From assembly GCA_942492815.1 (NCBI GenBank), contig OW818658.1, positions 124,001 to 188,000 of the forward strand: a stretch of 64,000 nt of DNA. The letters are read 5' to 3'. Position 1 is the first letter of the stretch. Each line of letters begins with the position of its first letter. The translations under genes and the position numbers were made by a program. Source of the stretch: JAEUWI01 sp942492815 (GTDB taxonomy: Bacteria > Hydrogenedentota > Hydrogenedentia > Hydrogenedentales > JAEUWI01). The notes beneath the pieces were generated by a model, which worked only from the letters and a program-made list of their open reading frames with translations, did not search any database and was not told where the DNA came from. This document shows, one piece after another, positions 24,936 through 34,180 of this stretch.

Positions 24936-26396
24936 ATGGGGATACGAATTGTACTGATGTTGTGCGCCTGCCTCGCCGCATTTGCGAGTCGCGGCGAAAC
25001 CACCCAGTTTCAGGGGGCGCCGCTGCACCAGTTCACGCTGGACAACGGGCTGCGCGTGTGGCATCTGCCCCGGCACGAGAGCCCCTCCGTGGCCATATTT
25101 CTCGTGGTACGCGCGGGCGGGCGCTACGAGAACGAGCAGAACAACGGGGTGTCCCACTTTCTGGAGCATTTTCTCTTCACCGAGACCGAGCGCTGGAAAG
25201 AGGGCGAGGTCTTCCAGGTGATGAACCGCCTGGGCGGCGTGAACAATGCCACGACCGAGAGCGAGCGCACGACGTGGTATAACATCGCCGCGCCGGAATA
25301 TTTCGAGCCAGCCATGGACTGGATCGCGGAGGTGGTGCTCCACTCGAAGATGGCTCCGGAGCACATCGAAAAAGAGCGCCGGATCATCTTCCGCGAGAAT
25401 GGTGGCCCCAACAGTTGGTTTGTGGACTGGTGCAATACGATCGGCTACGGCGGCCCGACCCAGGAAGAACTCTACGGGCGGCTCTTTCCAGCCTCCACGA
25501 TGAATCTTCCGATCATCGGGAGCAACGCTTCGCTGGAGGCCATGGACCACGCGGCGCTTACGTCGTATTATAAGGCCCACTATGTTCCGAATAATGCCCT
25601 GCTGCTCGTGGTCGGGAATATCGAGACCCCAGTGGTGGAGGAGGCGGCGAAGCGCTATTTCGGGTCCTGGGCGAAGGGCGCCGAAGTACCCTGGCCTACT
25701 TCGCCGAAGCAGCGGGAAACCGGACCAATCCGAATCACCCAGCGGGGAATGGACATACAGGACGAAGGGGCGGTGTGGATGGGCGCGCGGACCGAGGGCG
25801 TGGCGAATGATGATCGCTGGGTCTTCGACGTGCTGGGCCACGTGCTCCAGGAGCGGCTCTTCCAGAAGCTGCGCATCCAGGAGGGCCTGGTTTATTCCGT
25901 GGGCGCGCAGCAGCAACTCTTCAGTGATGTGGGCGATTTCCGCATTGCGGCGCGGGCCAAGCGTGAGCATCTGCCCCGGGTGGAGCAATTGATCGCGGAG
26001 GAGATCGACGGTATCAAGGCGGGCAATGCGGATGCCGCCGAAGTGGCCGAGGCGCAGAAGACGATCATCGGGCGGTACGCCCTGGCCATGGAGAGCAATT
26101 ACGCCCATGCCTTTGCACTGATCGAATACACCCACCTGCCCGGCACGGGGACGGACCCGATCCCGGACTTCGACACGGCGATCAACGGGGTGACGGCGGC
26201 GGATCTGAAGCGCGTGGCGGAGACCTACTTCACACCGGAACGCAGCTACGTGATCGTGTATGATCCGATTTGTACGGCGAACGAGCTGGCGATTTTCGCG
26301 GTCGCGAGCACGGCACTGGCCATAGCGGCCTTCGCCTGGCGTTATCGGCGGAACGCACGGCGGCGCGCGGCCGCAGGGGAGCAAGGCTGGCCATGA
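24936..26396 (+). CDS. Membrane-anchored M16-family zinc peptidase
   Basis: 486 residues with an N-terminal signal peptide. The inverted zinc motif HFLEH is at 74-78, with third ligand Glu154 and the paired Glu147, as in M16 enzymes. Both M16 domains appear present (the second begins near 255 with RITQRGMDIQ), so this is a single-chain half-dimer of the kind found in bacteria. The C-terminus has one membrane segment (LAIFAVASTALAIAAFAW) followed by RYRRNARRR, a stop-transfer tail that would anchor it with the active site outside the cytoplasm. Its stop overlaps the start of the pilin-like gene by ATGA, suggesting that the two are coupled. Confidence 0.88.
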   Translation: MGIRIVLMLCACLAAFASRGETTQFQGAPLHQFTLDNGLRVWHLPRHESPSVAIFLVVRAGGRYENEQNNGVSHFLEHFLFTETERWKEGEVFQVMNRLGGVNNATTESERTTWYNIAAPEYFEPAMDWIAEVVLHSKMAPEHIEKERRIIFRENGGPNSWFVDWCNTIGYGGPTQEELYGRLFPASTMNLPIIGSNASLEAMDHAALTSYYKAHYVPNNALLLVVGNIETPVVEEAAKRYFGSWAKGAEVPWPTSPKQRETGPIRITQRGMDIQDEGAVWMGARTEGVANDDRWVFDVLGHVLQERLFQKLRIQEGLVYSVGAQQQLFSDVGDFRIAARAKREHLPRVEQLIAEEIDGIKAGNADAAEVAEAQKTIIGRYALAMESNYAHAFALIEYTHLPGTGTDPIPDFDTAINGVTAADLKRVAETYFTPERSYVIVYDPICTANELAIFAVASTALAIAAFAWRYRRNARRRAAAGEQGWP

Positions 26397-27406
26397 ATGA
26401 CGAAAAGCGGGTAAGCATTCGCGAGCGCTTCACGCGCATCGAATTTGTGGTGGTGATTCTTGTCGTGTTGGTTACACTGCTTATCTTCTTCACCGCGATT
26501 CCGCGCGCCCTGGCGCTGCGGGACCGACAGAGCTGCCAGGCAAACCTCAAGACCATCGGCGAGGCGATGCGGATGTACAGCGCTGAATCGAAGGGGGAGT
26601 ACTACCCACGTGCGAAACTGAAGGATTGTTCGGGCGAGGTGCAGCCCTGGAGTGGCGCGCTGGATCTGACGGGTTTCCATCCCGAGTACATTAAGGATCT
26701 TGAGTTGCTGGTGTGCCCATCCTATCCGGCCGGAAAGTCGGCGGTGGAGATCTGGGACCAGGGCAAGACCACGAATTCGCGCTGGAAAGCGGTGGAGGGC
26801 TTCAGCAACAACGGCACCGTGGAGCCCTGCGAAGTGCTGGCGAAACCTTACTATTACTATGGGTGGGCGCTATCGGAGGCGACGTTTGAGTCGTACATGA
26901 AGTTCGAGCCGTATCAGGCAGAAGACTCCAAACCGTTAAAGGGACAGGGCGTTCATACTTTGCGCCACTATGATGGATCCATTCACGACAATCGCTTTCG
27001 AATGGCGGTCGTCACGTTGACGAACAAGTTTGAGAAGGCAGTGGTTCAGTTACCAGCGGACAACTGGAATTTGGAGTTTCCAAGTGGCGAACCGGCGGAG
27101 CTTCCGCTGGGTTCAAAGATTCCGGCGTTACGTGAGGGCGCGGAGCGTCTCTATATAAGCGATATTGGAAATGCGACGGCTCCACGGGTCGCTCAGGCAA
27201 AGGTTGTCGTGTTGCATGAGGAACTGTTCGTTGATCGGGAGAGCTTCTATCACGGCGAGGGACGGACGAATGTTCTCTACATGGACGGACACGTGGCGTG
27301 CCAAACGTGGTCCCCTCAGGGAGCGCAGAAATTTCCATTGAACGAGGCGGGGTTCATACTGCGCGATGCCGTAGAGGGCACGCTGACCTACGAGCCCCAA
27401 CGCTAG
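26393..27406 (+). CDS. Pilin-like protein with a degenerate prepilin peptidase site
   Basis: 337 residues from the ATG at 26393, which overlaps the peptidase stop as ATGA. It is homologous to the prepilins at 18059 and 19606: CQANLKTIGEAMRMYSAES, LLVCPSYPAGKSAVEIWDQG, FSNNGTVEPCEVLAKPYYYYGWA and NVLYMDGHVACQ. The head differs, however: ERFTRIEFVVVILVVLVTLL, with Arg instead of Gly before the Phe and Arg instead of Leu inside FTLIE. Processing by a normal prepilin peptidase is therefore doubtful, and it may stay as a membrane-anchored pseudopilin. An insert of about 45 residues is present. Coupling to an M16 peptidase raises the idea that the peptidase matures or degrades it. Confidence 0.85.
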   Translation: MNDEKRVSIRERFTRIEFVVVILVVLVTLLIFFTAIPRALALRDRQSCQANLKTIGEAMRMYSAESKGEYYPRAKLKDCSGEVQPWSGALDLTGFHPEYIKDLELLVCPSYPAGKSAVEIWDQGKTTNSRWKAVEGFSNNGTVEPCEVLAKPYYYYGWALSEATFESYMKFEPYQAEDSKPLKGQGVHTLRHYDGSIHDNRFRMAVVTLTNKFEKAVVQLPADNWNLEFPSGEPAELPLGSKIPALREGAERLYISDIGNATAPRVAQAKVVVLHEELFVDRESFYHGEGRTNVLYMDGHVACQTWSPQGAQKFPLNEAGFILRDAVEGTLTYEPQR

Positions 27407-27423
27407 GCCGGGCAAAGGGACGG

Positions 27424-29230
27424 TGGGGACGGACCCGCGCCCAGGTGATATCGGTTAACACAAAGGACTCGATACCGCAGGACATGCTACGACGAGCGCC
27501 ATGTGTACGATGCGTGGGCCTGTCCCAGTGGATGGGTGGGACGATTGGGATGCAAAGGACACTTTTGGGAGCGTGTCTCCAGTGTTCGCGTCATGACCTT
27601 ACATCCCCTGGGACATGCCGCCGCTTTGAGGCGGGCTTTGTTCCTCGCGGTGGACTTTGGGGATTGAGCATCCGCGATTCCGGCAGGTGTACTTGCGGCG
27701 GTACGTCCCCTCGGGGACGGACCCGCGCCCGGGTGATGTCGCATAACATCAGGTGCCCGATACCGCAAATCATGCTTCGATGAGCGCCATGTGTACGATG
27801 CGCGGGCCTGTCCCAGTGGATGGGTGGGCTGACTCGGAAGAAAGGGGTGCTCTTGGGATCGTGTCTCTGGCGTTCGGGGCGTGACTTTACATCCCCAGGG
27901 ACATGCCGCCGCTTTGAGGCGGGCTTTGTTCCTCGCGGTGGACTTTGGGGATTGAGCATCCTCGATTCCGGTCGGTGTACTTGCGGCGGTACGTCCCTTC
28001 GGGGACGGACCCGCGCCCAGGTGATATCGGTTAACACAAAGGACTCGATACCGCAGAACATGCTACGACGAGCGCCGTGTGCCCGATGCGCGGGCCTGTC
28101 CCAGTGGATGGGTGGGACGATTGGGATGCCAAGGACACTCTTTGGTACGTGTCTCTGGCGTTCGGGTCGTGACCTTACATCCCAGGGATGGGTGGGATGA
28201 TTGGGATGCCAGGGACACTCTTGGGATCGTGTCTTCGGCGTTCGCGCCACGGCCTTACATCCCCATGGACATGCCGCCGCTTTGAGGCGGGCTTTGATCC
28301 TCGCGGTGGAATTTGGGGATGGAGCATCCTCGATTCCGGTCGGTGTACTTGCGGCGGTACGTCCCCTCGGGGACGGACCCGCGCCCGGGTGCTCTCGCAT
28401 AACATCAGGTGCCCGATACCGCAGAACATGCTTCGATGAGCGGCATGTGTACGATGCGTGGGCCTGTCCCGGTGGATGGGTGGGATGACTCGGAAGAAAG
28501 GGGTACTCTCGGGATCGTGTCTCCGGCGTTCGCGTCACGACCTTACATCCCCAGGGACATGCCGCCGCTTTGAGGCGGGCTTTGTTCCTCGCGGTGGACT
28601 CTTGGGATGGAGCATCCTCGATTCCGGTAGGTGTACTTGCGGCGGTACGTCCCCTCGGGGACGGACCCGCGCCCGGGTGAAGTCGGTTAACACGAAAGAC
28701 TCGATTCCGCAGAGCACGCTTCGGTGAGCGCCATGTGTACGATGCGTGGGCCTGTCCCAGTGGATGGGTGGGACGATTGGGATGCAAAGGACACTTTTGG
28801 GGTCGTGTGTCTGGCGTTCGGGTCGTGACCTTACATCCCCAGGGACATGCCGCCGCTTTGAGGCGGGCTTTGATCCTCGCGGTGGAATTTGGGGATGGAG
28901 CATCCTCGATTCCGGTCGGTGTACTTGCGGCGGTACGTCCCCTCGGGGACGGACCCGCGCCCGGGTGATGTCGCATAACATCAGGTGCCCGATACCGCAA
29001 ATCATGCTTCGATGAGCGCCATGTGTACGATGCGCGGGCCTGTCCCAGTGGATGGGTGGGCTGACTCGGAAGAAAGGGGTGCTCTTGGGATCGTGTCTCT
29101 GGCGTTCGGGGCGTGACCTTACATCCCCAGGGACATGCCGCCGCTTTGAGGCGGGCTTTGTTCCTCGCGGTGGACTTTGGGGATTGAGCAACCTCGATTC
29201 CGGCAGGTGTACTTGCGGCGGTACGTCCCC
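27424..29230. repeat. Higher-order tandem array, 288-bp units, A-B-A-B-A-B
   Basis: Six units start (GGACCCGCGCC) at 27431, 27719, 28007, 28375, 28663 and 28951: spacing 288, 288, 368, 288, 288. Total length equals six units plus an 80-bp partial duplication inside the third unit, near 28183-28262. Units alternate in two types. Type A carries TCGGTTAACAC and GACGATTGGGATGC; type B carries TCGCATAACATCAGG and GACTCGGAAGAAAGGGG. The second and sixth (both B) are nearly identical over about 270 bp, whereas the fourth is clearly diverged. Every unit holds GC-rich hairpins such as GTCCCC TC GGGGAC and CCGCCGC TTTGA GGCGG. It fills the gap between a pilin-like gene and a peptidase gene. No protein reading is convincing. 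Confidence 0.9.
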
Positions 29231-29368
29231 TACGCGCCGGAAACATACAAAGCCCCCGCGAAAGCGCACAAGTTCGTTTTGGGCGTGTGTGCGATGATAC
29301 GCTCTCTACTCGGCCTTGTGCCGCTATCTTTAACTTCAATTACACAAATCCACGGAGATCGGTAAGTC
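29231..29368. other. Leader between the array and the M24 gene
   Basis: The array ends abruptly at 29230 and 138 bp of unique sequence remain before the M24 start. No sigma-70 promoter stands out; a CGGAGAT ribosome-binding site lies at 29350-29356. Confidence 0.5.
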
Positions 29369-30535
29369 ATGGGATACCTCGGAACAAGCGAACGAGACGC
29401 GCGTCTGGCGAAGGTCCGCACGATCATGCAGGAAAAGGACCTCGATCTGGCCCTGGTCTATTATGACGAGTTCAATATCGGCAATGGCTGGTACCTGACG
29501 GGCTGGTGTCCGCAATTTGAGAGCGGTGCGGTGCTGGTGCTGCGCGAGGGCGACCCGATGCTCCTCGGCGGTCCCGAAAGCGAGCCCTTTGCGAAGCTGG
29601 ACAGCGCCATTACGGAGACGCGCAATTTCCCCGTCTTCATGGTGCCGGATGAGGAATACCCCAACGCGACGATCACGAGCTTTGAGGCGCTGTTTGAGGA
29701 ATTGAAGGGGCGCGCGGGCTCGATTCGCCGCGGTGGCCTGGTGGGCGCGGGCCGCATGCCCGCCGACTGTTACCGCCAGATCAACGAGGGCTTCAGCGGC
29801 GTGGAGATGATCGATATTACGGACGACTATGTCTCCCTTCGCTTCGCGAAATCGGAATGGGAGCTGGAGCAGATTCGCGACGCGTTCCGCCTGGCCGATC
29901 ACTGCTACGACGCCATGGCAGAGACGATTGCATCCGGCAAGATGGAGATCGAGGTGGCGGCGTCGGGCGAATTTGCCGCGCGCACACGGGGCGCCACGGG
30001 CTTCGGCTTCAGCGCCATCGTGGGCTCGGGCGAGCGATCAAACGCGGTGGTGCCGACGGCGACGAAGAAGGTGCTGGAGAATGGCGAAGTGGTGATGATC
30101 GGCATCGCGCCCAAGTGCAACGGTTACGCGGGCGTGGTGGGCCATACGCTGCCCGTTTCGGGCTCGTACACAGCCTCGCAGCAGGAATGTCTCGACCACC
30201 TGAAAGAAGTGTTCCGCCTGACGAAGGCGCAGTTGAAGCCCGGCGTGAAGGGCAGCGAGATCGACGCGCCCGGCCGCGCCTATTATCAGGAGCACGGCCT
30301 GTTGAAGTATCTCGTGTGCCCCTTCGCCCACACCATCGGGTTGCACGAAGCGGAGGCGCCCTTCTTCGGTCCCCACAGTTCCGACGTGCTCAAGCCGGGC
30401 ATGGCGGTGTGCATCGACGTGAGCTTCTTCGGCCATCCCGAGTGGCACGGCGCGCGCATCGAAACGGGTTACGAAATCACGGAGAATGGCGCGGAGCCCT
30501 TCAGCCATAAGATGGATAAGCTGCTGACACAGTAG
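29369..30535 (+). CDS. M24-fold peptidase-like protein with missing metal ligands
   Basis: 388 residues with the two-domain layout of Xaa-Pro aminopeptidases: a creatinase-type N-domain (to about 155) and the pita-bread C-domain. Of the five metal ligands of active M24 enzymes, only His321 (FAHTIGLHEAEAP) and Glu365 (RIETGYEIT) are in place. The two Asp positions fall in MIGIAPKC and YAGVVGHTL, with no Asp, and the first Glu is Asp350 (CIDVSFF). Creatinase has the same fold without metal, so a non-peptidase amidinohydrolase-like activity is possible. The start has GGAGAT upstream. It follows the 288-bp array. Confidence 0.8.
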   Translation: MGYLGTSERDARLAKVRTIMQEKDLDLALVYYDEFNIGNGWYLTGWCPQFESGAVLVLREGDPMLLGGPESEPFAKLDSAITETRNFPVFMVPDEEYPNATITSFEALFEELKGRAGSIRRGGLVGAGRMPADCYRQINEGFSGVEMIDITDDYVSLRFAKSEWELEQIRDAFRLADHCYDAMAETIASGKMEIEVAASGEFAARTRGATGFGFSAIVGSGERSNAVVPTATKKVLENGEVVMIGIAPKCNGYAGVVGHTLPVSGSYTASQQECLDHLKEVFRLTKAQLKPGVKGSEIDAPGRAYYQEHGLLKYLVCPFAHTIGLHEAEAPFFGPHSSDVLKPGMAVCIDVSFFGHPEWHGARIETGYEITENGAEPFSHKMDKLLTQ

Positions 30536-30614
30536 GGACAGCGGCGCCGCGCGACGGAAACGGGTGAGCTTGTTTTCGTGATCGAAGGCGCCCCTTGATT
30601 GGGATGATTGACTC

Positions 30615-30769
30615 AACTGGCGCGGCTGTCCTGTCGTTCGCGCGGTGAACTCGGATTCTCGGTTCCATTTCGAGTAGCGAGGCGTGACTAACGAAGTCAC
30701 GTCTCGCTTTCTTTATGCCCGTTGCTGCATCGCATCGCGAACTTACACAACAGGACAGCCGCGCCGGTT
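30615..30769. repeat. Paired inverted element with 23-bp arms and an inner hairpin
   Basis: The arms at 30615-30637 and 30747-30769 are reverse complements at 21 of 23 positions and share GGCGCGGCTGTCCTGT. Between them, at 30676-30708, a 14-bp hairpin (AGCGAGGCGTGACT / AGTCACGTCTCGCT, one G-T pair) is followed by TTCTTTAT and could terminate the M24 transcript. The element fills the gap between the convergent M24 and MFS genes. Confidence 0.7.
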
Positions 30770-30822
30770 GGTGACCTCGCGGTTCTTCAGGGAGCCTTCA
30801 TGCTGCGGTGCGTGGGTTGCGA

Positions 30823-32043
30823 TCAGATCGATCGCGTGGCGCCGCTGTCCCTGCGCAGCAACCACACTTGCACAGCCACGGCCCCGATCACCGCGACCGG
30901 CGTCCACTGAAACGCGGCGGTGAGGCCGACCGCGCCCGCGGCGTAGCCGGTGCCGATGCCGCCGAGGACCGCGCCCACTCCGAGTAGGCCTTCGTTGATT
31001 GCGGCGCGACGGTGCTTTTCGCTCGCCACCGCGAGGCTGTAGTACAGGCTGGAGAAAAAGCAGAGCCCGTAGTTCGCGCCGACCGCGATGAAGCAGAGGA
31101 GCATCACCCCAACGCTATGGGTGTGGGCGAGGGCGATGAGGGAGGCCGCCGCGATGAGCTGCCCCGTGACCATGTAGTCGAAGCGGCCCCGCCACGATTT
31201 AGTGCGCCCGAGTACGGTGAAGCTGGCCACAGTGGCCAGGGGGAGGATGAAGGCGAGCCACGAGAAGGCCGTGGCCGGTCCTACCGACAACAGCCACGCG
31301 GGCTGCCAGCCGCTCCAGAGATCGAGGTTTCCTTCGGCCACCAAAGATTCCACCCGGCTGGGGTATACCGAACGGAGCGCCGCAAAGAGGCTGTTGGCCG
31401 ACAGCGTGGCACCCCAGGAGGCATAGAGCAGGCCGGGGGAAAACACTGCGGACCCTTCGTTGGAATCCTCATCGCTGTCGGTCTCCACGGCCCTCACCTC
31501 GCCCGGCAGCGAACGCAGGAGTGCGACCACGACCAGTCCAACGAGAAACAGCAGAAAGAAGGGAAGGCGGTAGTCGAAATCGTAGAGCGGCCCGGCGAAG
31601 AGGGGGCTGAAGGTGAAGCCGAAGGCTGTGGCGGTGTTGAACCCGGTGAGGTGCCGTGCGCGCGCTTCGGGGTCGGGCTCGCCGCCGAGCCACGACTGCA
31701 TGGCGGGCCAGGCCAGGGCGAGGCCGAAAAAGGGAAGGGAAGTGGCGACGCCGCAGACCAGCGGGGAGGTCATCCACGGGATAAGCGTGAAGGGCAGGGC
31801 GAAGGCCGCGACGCCGACGATGGCCAGGTAGAGGCCGCTGCGTGCGCCCGAGACGAAGCGCGCCGACAGGAGGCACCCGGCGGCGTAGATTGCCATCTGG
31901 AAGGCACCCACGGCACCGGACATGGCGGGGCCGCCGCCGAGGCGCTCAAAGATCAAGAAGGGCAGGGCGGTAAGCGCGATGGCGACGGAGAAATCGAGGA
32001 GGAACGCTGCGGCGTACATGCGGTGATGGGGTTTCACCTGCAT
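30823..32043 (-). CDS. MFS transporter
   Basis: 406 residues with 12 predicted membrane segments split 6+6 by an acidic central loop (AVETDSDEDSNEGS). The size and spacing are typical of major facilitator carriers. The usual GxxxD-R-x-G-R-R loop after helix 2 is weak here (ARFVSGARSG). The substrate is unknown. It lies 31 bp downstream of the polysaccharide deacetylase on the same strand (deacetylase upstream), so both probably share a transcript. The divergent AraC regulator may control them, consistent with uptake of a sugar or a sugar-derived product. Confidence 0.85.
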   Translation of the reverse strand: MQVKPHHRMYAAAFLLDFSVAIALTALPFLIFERLGGGPAMSGAVGAFQMAIYAAGCLLSARFVSGARSGLYLAIVGVAAFALPFTLIPWMTSPLVCGVATSLPFFGLALAWPAMQSWLGGEPDPEARARHLTGFNTATAFGFTFSPLFAGPLYDFDYRLPFFLLFLVGLVVVALLRSLPGEVRAVETDSDEDSNEGSAVFSPGLLYASWGATLSANSLFAALRSVYPSRVESLVAEGNLDLWSGWQPAWLLSVGPATAFSWLAFILPLATVASFTVLGRTKSWRGRFDYMVTGQLIAAASLIALAHTHSVGVMLLCFIAVGANYGLCFFSSLYYSLAVASEKHRRAAINEGLLGVGAVLGGIGTGYAAGAVGLTAAFQWTPVAVIGAVAVQVWLLRRDSGATRSI

Positions 32044-32074
32044 GGGAGCCCGCTTTCCCTTGCGTTATGACTGC

Positions 32075-32959
32075 TCAGCAACGCGCCGCGGCCTCGCGCG
32101 CTTCGAGGAACTCCGCACCGCGCGCCTGGAGGCCCTGGACGAGGAGGTCCAACTGCTCCACGGCGTAGTCGCCACAGTTCAGCGTGATGAAAGGATCGGG
32201 GCGCACGCTGCCCTCGCTGGAGCGGATCTCGCCCTGGGGCATGGGGTGGAACTCCCAGGGGTGAAAATAGAAGCAGAGGAAGGGCTCGATGTTTTTCGAT
32301 TCCGCAAAGGCGATGAAGCGGTCGAGGTGCTCCAGCATGGCCGCGGCGCTCTGGGTTCGAAAAAGGGGCCACTGGTCCATGTCGCGCCCGTAGGCGTCGG
32401 TGGAGGTCATGGAGAGATCGGCGAAATTGGGCAGTTCCACGATGCGCAGGTCGCCGGGCTTGGTCCAGTCTTCCCGGCTGGGATGGTACGGCGACAACTG
32501 CTCGCGGAAGTAATACATGGGGTAGGTTGCATCGGCCACATAGCCCAGATCTTCCAGCGCATTCACCACGGCGGTGGAGCCGAAGAGGCGGGGGCAGCGG
32601 AACGACACGGGCCGTTCACCCGTGATGGATTCGATGAGCTCGGTACACAGGCGCAGGCGGTTGGGCACTTCTTCGGGGAGCACGGGCAGCATGCCGGGAA
32701 TCTCAAAGAGCGAGTCACCGATGGTCTCGTGGAAGAGGGTGTGGGCAGCGATTTCATGGCCCGCGGCCTTCACGCTTTCCGCCACTTCCGGGTGGGCCTT
32801 TACGCTGTCGCCGGTGAAAAAGAAGGTGGCGGCGGCCTGATTGCGCGACAGCACATCGAGGATATGCGGCGTGCCGTGGACAAGGCCCTCGTACGCGGTG
32901 GTCCAACTGCCGATGTCGGTTTCCATGTCAAAGCCGAGGACGACTTTCAATGCGCTCAT
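32075..32959 (-). CDS. Polysaccharide deacetylase (CE4/NodB family)
   Basis: 294 residues from the ATG at 32959, which has AGGAG 8 bp upstream; a longer frame upstream runs into the control region. The NodB fold is shown by GFDMETD at 9-15 (catalytic and metal-binding acids of motif 1) and the zinc HTLFH at 73-77 in GHEIAAHTLFH. An FRCPRLFG block follows, matching motif 3. The FDME form is closer to the allantoinase/PuuE-like and Mt-type deacetylases than to chitin deacetylase TFDDG. No signal peptide is present, so the enzyme acts in the cytoplasm, probably on an N-acetylated or amide-bearing small sugar derivative. It is divergent from an AraC gene. Confidence 0.88.
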   Translation of the reverse strand: MSALKVVLGFDMETDIGSWTTAYEGLVHGTPHILDVLSRNQAAATFFFTGDSVKAHPEVAESVKAAGHEIAAHTLFHETIGDSLFEIPGMLPVLPEEVPNRLRLCTELIESITGERPVSFRCPRLFGSTAVVNALEDLGYVADATYPMYYFREQLSPYHPSREDWTKPGDLRIVELPNFADLSMTSTDAYGRDMDQWPLFRTQSAAAMLEHLDRFIAFAESKNIEPFLCFYFHPWEFHPMPQGEIRSSEGSVRPDPFITLNCGDYAVEQLDLLVQGLQARGAEFLEAREAAARC

Positions 32960-33134
32960 GATGATTGCTCCTGAATGATAGTGCCAGCCGCTAGGATACC
33001 CTATTTTTGCAGATTCGAGCCAGCGGGCATTGAATGGAATTCGACGGGAGTTGTACGGGCAACATCGCAGGGACAGCATGAAAGTCGAAAATAGCGGCAT
33101 CTCTGCTACTATATCGTCCGGAAAGTGAACCCCA

Positions 33135-34169
33135 ATGCCCGCTCGCGCCATGCTCGATACAGACGACTTCGTACCCCAGTACACCTCCACGCTCGACGCG
33201 GTGGGCGTTTCGGCCCATCGCCCGGTTCGGGTGGGATCGTGGATTGCGGGGGAGGGACCCTTTCGCAGCTTGCTGCCGGGTCATCCGGACTACCCCGGCG
33301 CGCACTATGGGAATCCGGTTTATGTGCCCGAGCTGCAGGATCGCCGGCCCCACACCCATGCCCATTTCGAGATCTCCATCATCCGCGCCGGGCGTGCGCG
33401 CCACCGGACGGTCTTCGGTACCGAGGAGTTGCTGCCCGGCACGGTGATTGTGCTGGCGCCGGGCATGACCCATGCCATCTTCGGGCTGGAAGGATTGCAC
33501 CAGACCAACCTCTATTACCTCACGGAATGGCTGGCCGACGATCTTATGGCCCACTGGCGCGAGGCGGGGCTGGTGCCGTTGTTCCTGGCGGCGGCGCTCT
33601 TTCGCCGTCCGAAAAACGGCCCCGTGGTACAGTTCAAGCTTAGCGATAGCGAAATGGCCGCGCTGGATCGGGAACTGGCGGACATCGGCCGGGAAACGAT
33701 GCTGCCCCAGCCATCGCTTACCTTCCTGCGGTCGAGCCTGTTGAAGGCGTTGATATTGCTGAGCCGATCCTACACGCGCCAGAGTCCGGTGGAAGTGGGG
33801 CTCGGGTTCCGAGAAGAGATCGTGGATGCGCTGGAGCATATCGAAGAGGCCATCCTGCGGAGTACGCCGTTCAACGTGAGCCAGCTCGCGGAGGATCTTG
33901 GCTATTGCTCCGATCACCTGAGCACCATCTTCCGCGAGGCGACCGGGTTCAGCCCGAGCACCTACTATCAGCGGCGACGGATCCAGCATGCCTGCAATCA
34001 CCTGCTCGATTTGAGCCGATCGCTCACGGTGATCGCCCATGATCTGGGCTTTTGCGATTCCGCGCACTTCACCAACATGTTCAAGAAGCATCAGGGTATA
34101 ACGCCGATTGCCTACCGCCATCGCTACACGGGCACGGGAGACGGACCGCGCCGGGGGAAGCTGCAATAA
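33135..34169 (+). CDS. AraC-family transcriptional regulator
   Basis: 344 residues. The N-terminal half is a cupin-like sensor (HAHFEISIIRAGRARHRT, LLPGTVIVLAPGMTH). The C-terminal 100 residues hold two helix-turn-helix units with the AraC signature: VSQLAEDLGYCSDHLSTIFREATGFSP, then LTVIAHDLGFCDSAHFTNMFKKHQGITPIAYRH. It would bind a sugar or similar ligand and control the divergent deacetylase-MFS operon, whose promoter shares the 175-bp gap. A second in-frame ATG at 33150 is a possible alternative start. Confidence 0.92.
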   Translation: MPARAMLDTDDFVPQYTSTLDAVGVSAHRPVRVGSWIAGEGPFRSLLPGHPDYPGAHYGNPVYVPELQDRRPHTHAHFEISIIRAGRARHRTVFGTEELLPGTVIVLAPGMTHAIFGLEGLHQTNLYYLTEWLADDLMAHWREAGLVPLFLAAALFRRPKNGPVVQFKLSDSEMAALDRELADIGRETMLPQPSLTFLRSSLLKALILLSRSYTRQSPVEVGLGFREEIVDALEHIEEAILRSTPFNVSQLAEDLGYCSDHLSTIFREATGFSPSTYYQRRRIQHACNHLLDLSRSLTVIAHDLGFCDSAHFTNMFKKHQGITPIAYRHRYTGTGDGPRRGKLQ

Positions 34170-34180
34170 TTTCGAGGCTG

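Noticed and set aside
24891..26384. A 497-codon minus-strand frame opposite the M16 peptidase
   Set aside because: The plus strand has the HxxEH zinc motif and a signal peptide.
27424..29230. CRISPR array
   Set aside because: The repeat unit is 288 bp with no short repeat plus unique spacers, and no cas gene is near.
27591..29339. A 582-codon open frame on the minus strand through the 288-bp array
   Set aside because: It stays open because the unit is a multiple of three; it changes frame after the 80-bp insertion, is Arg/Pro-rich, and has no start signal, domain or export signal.
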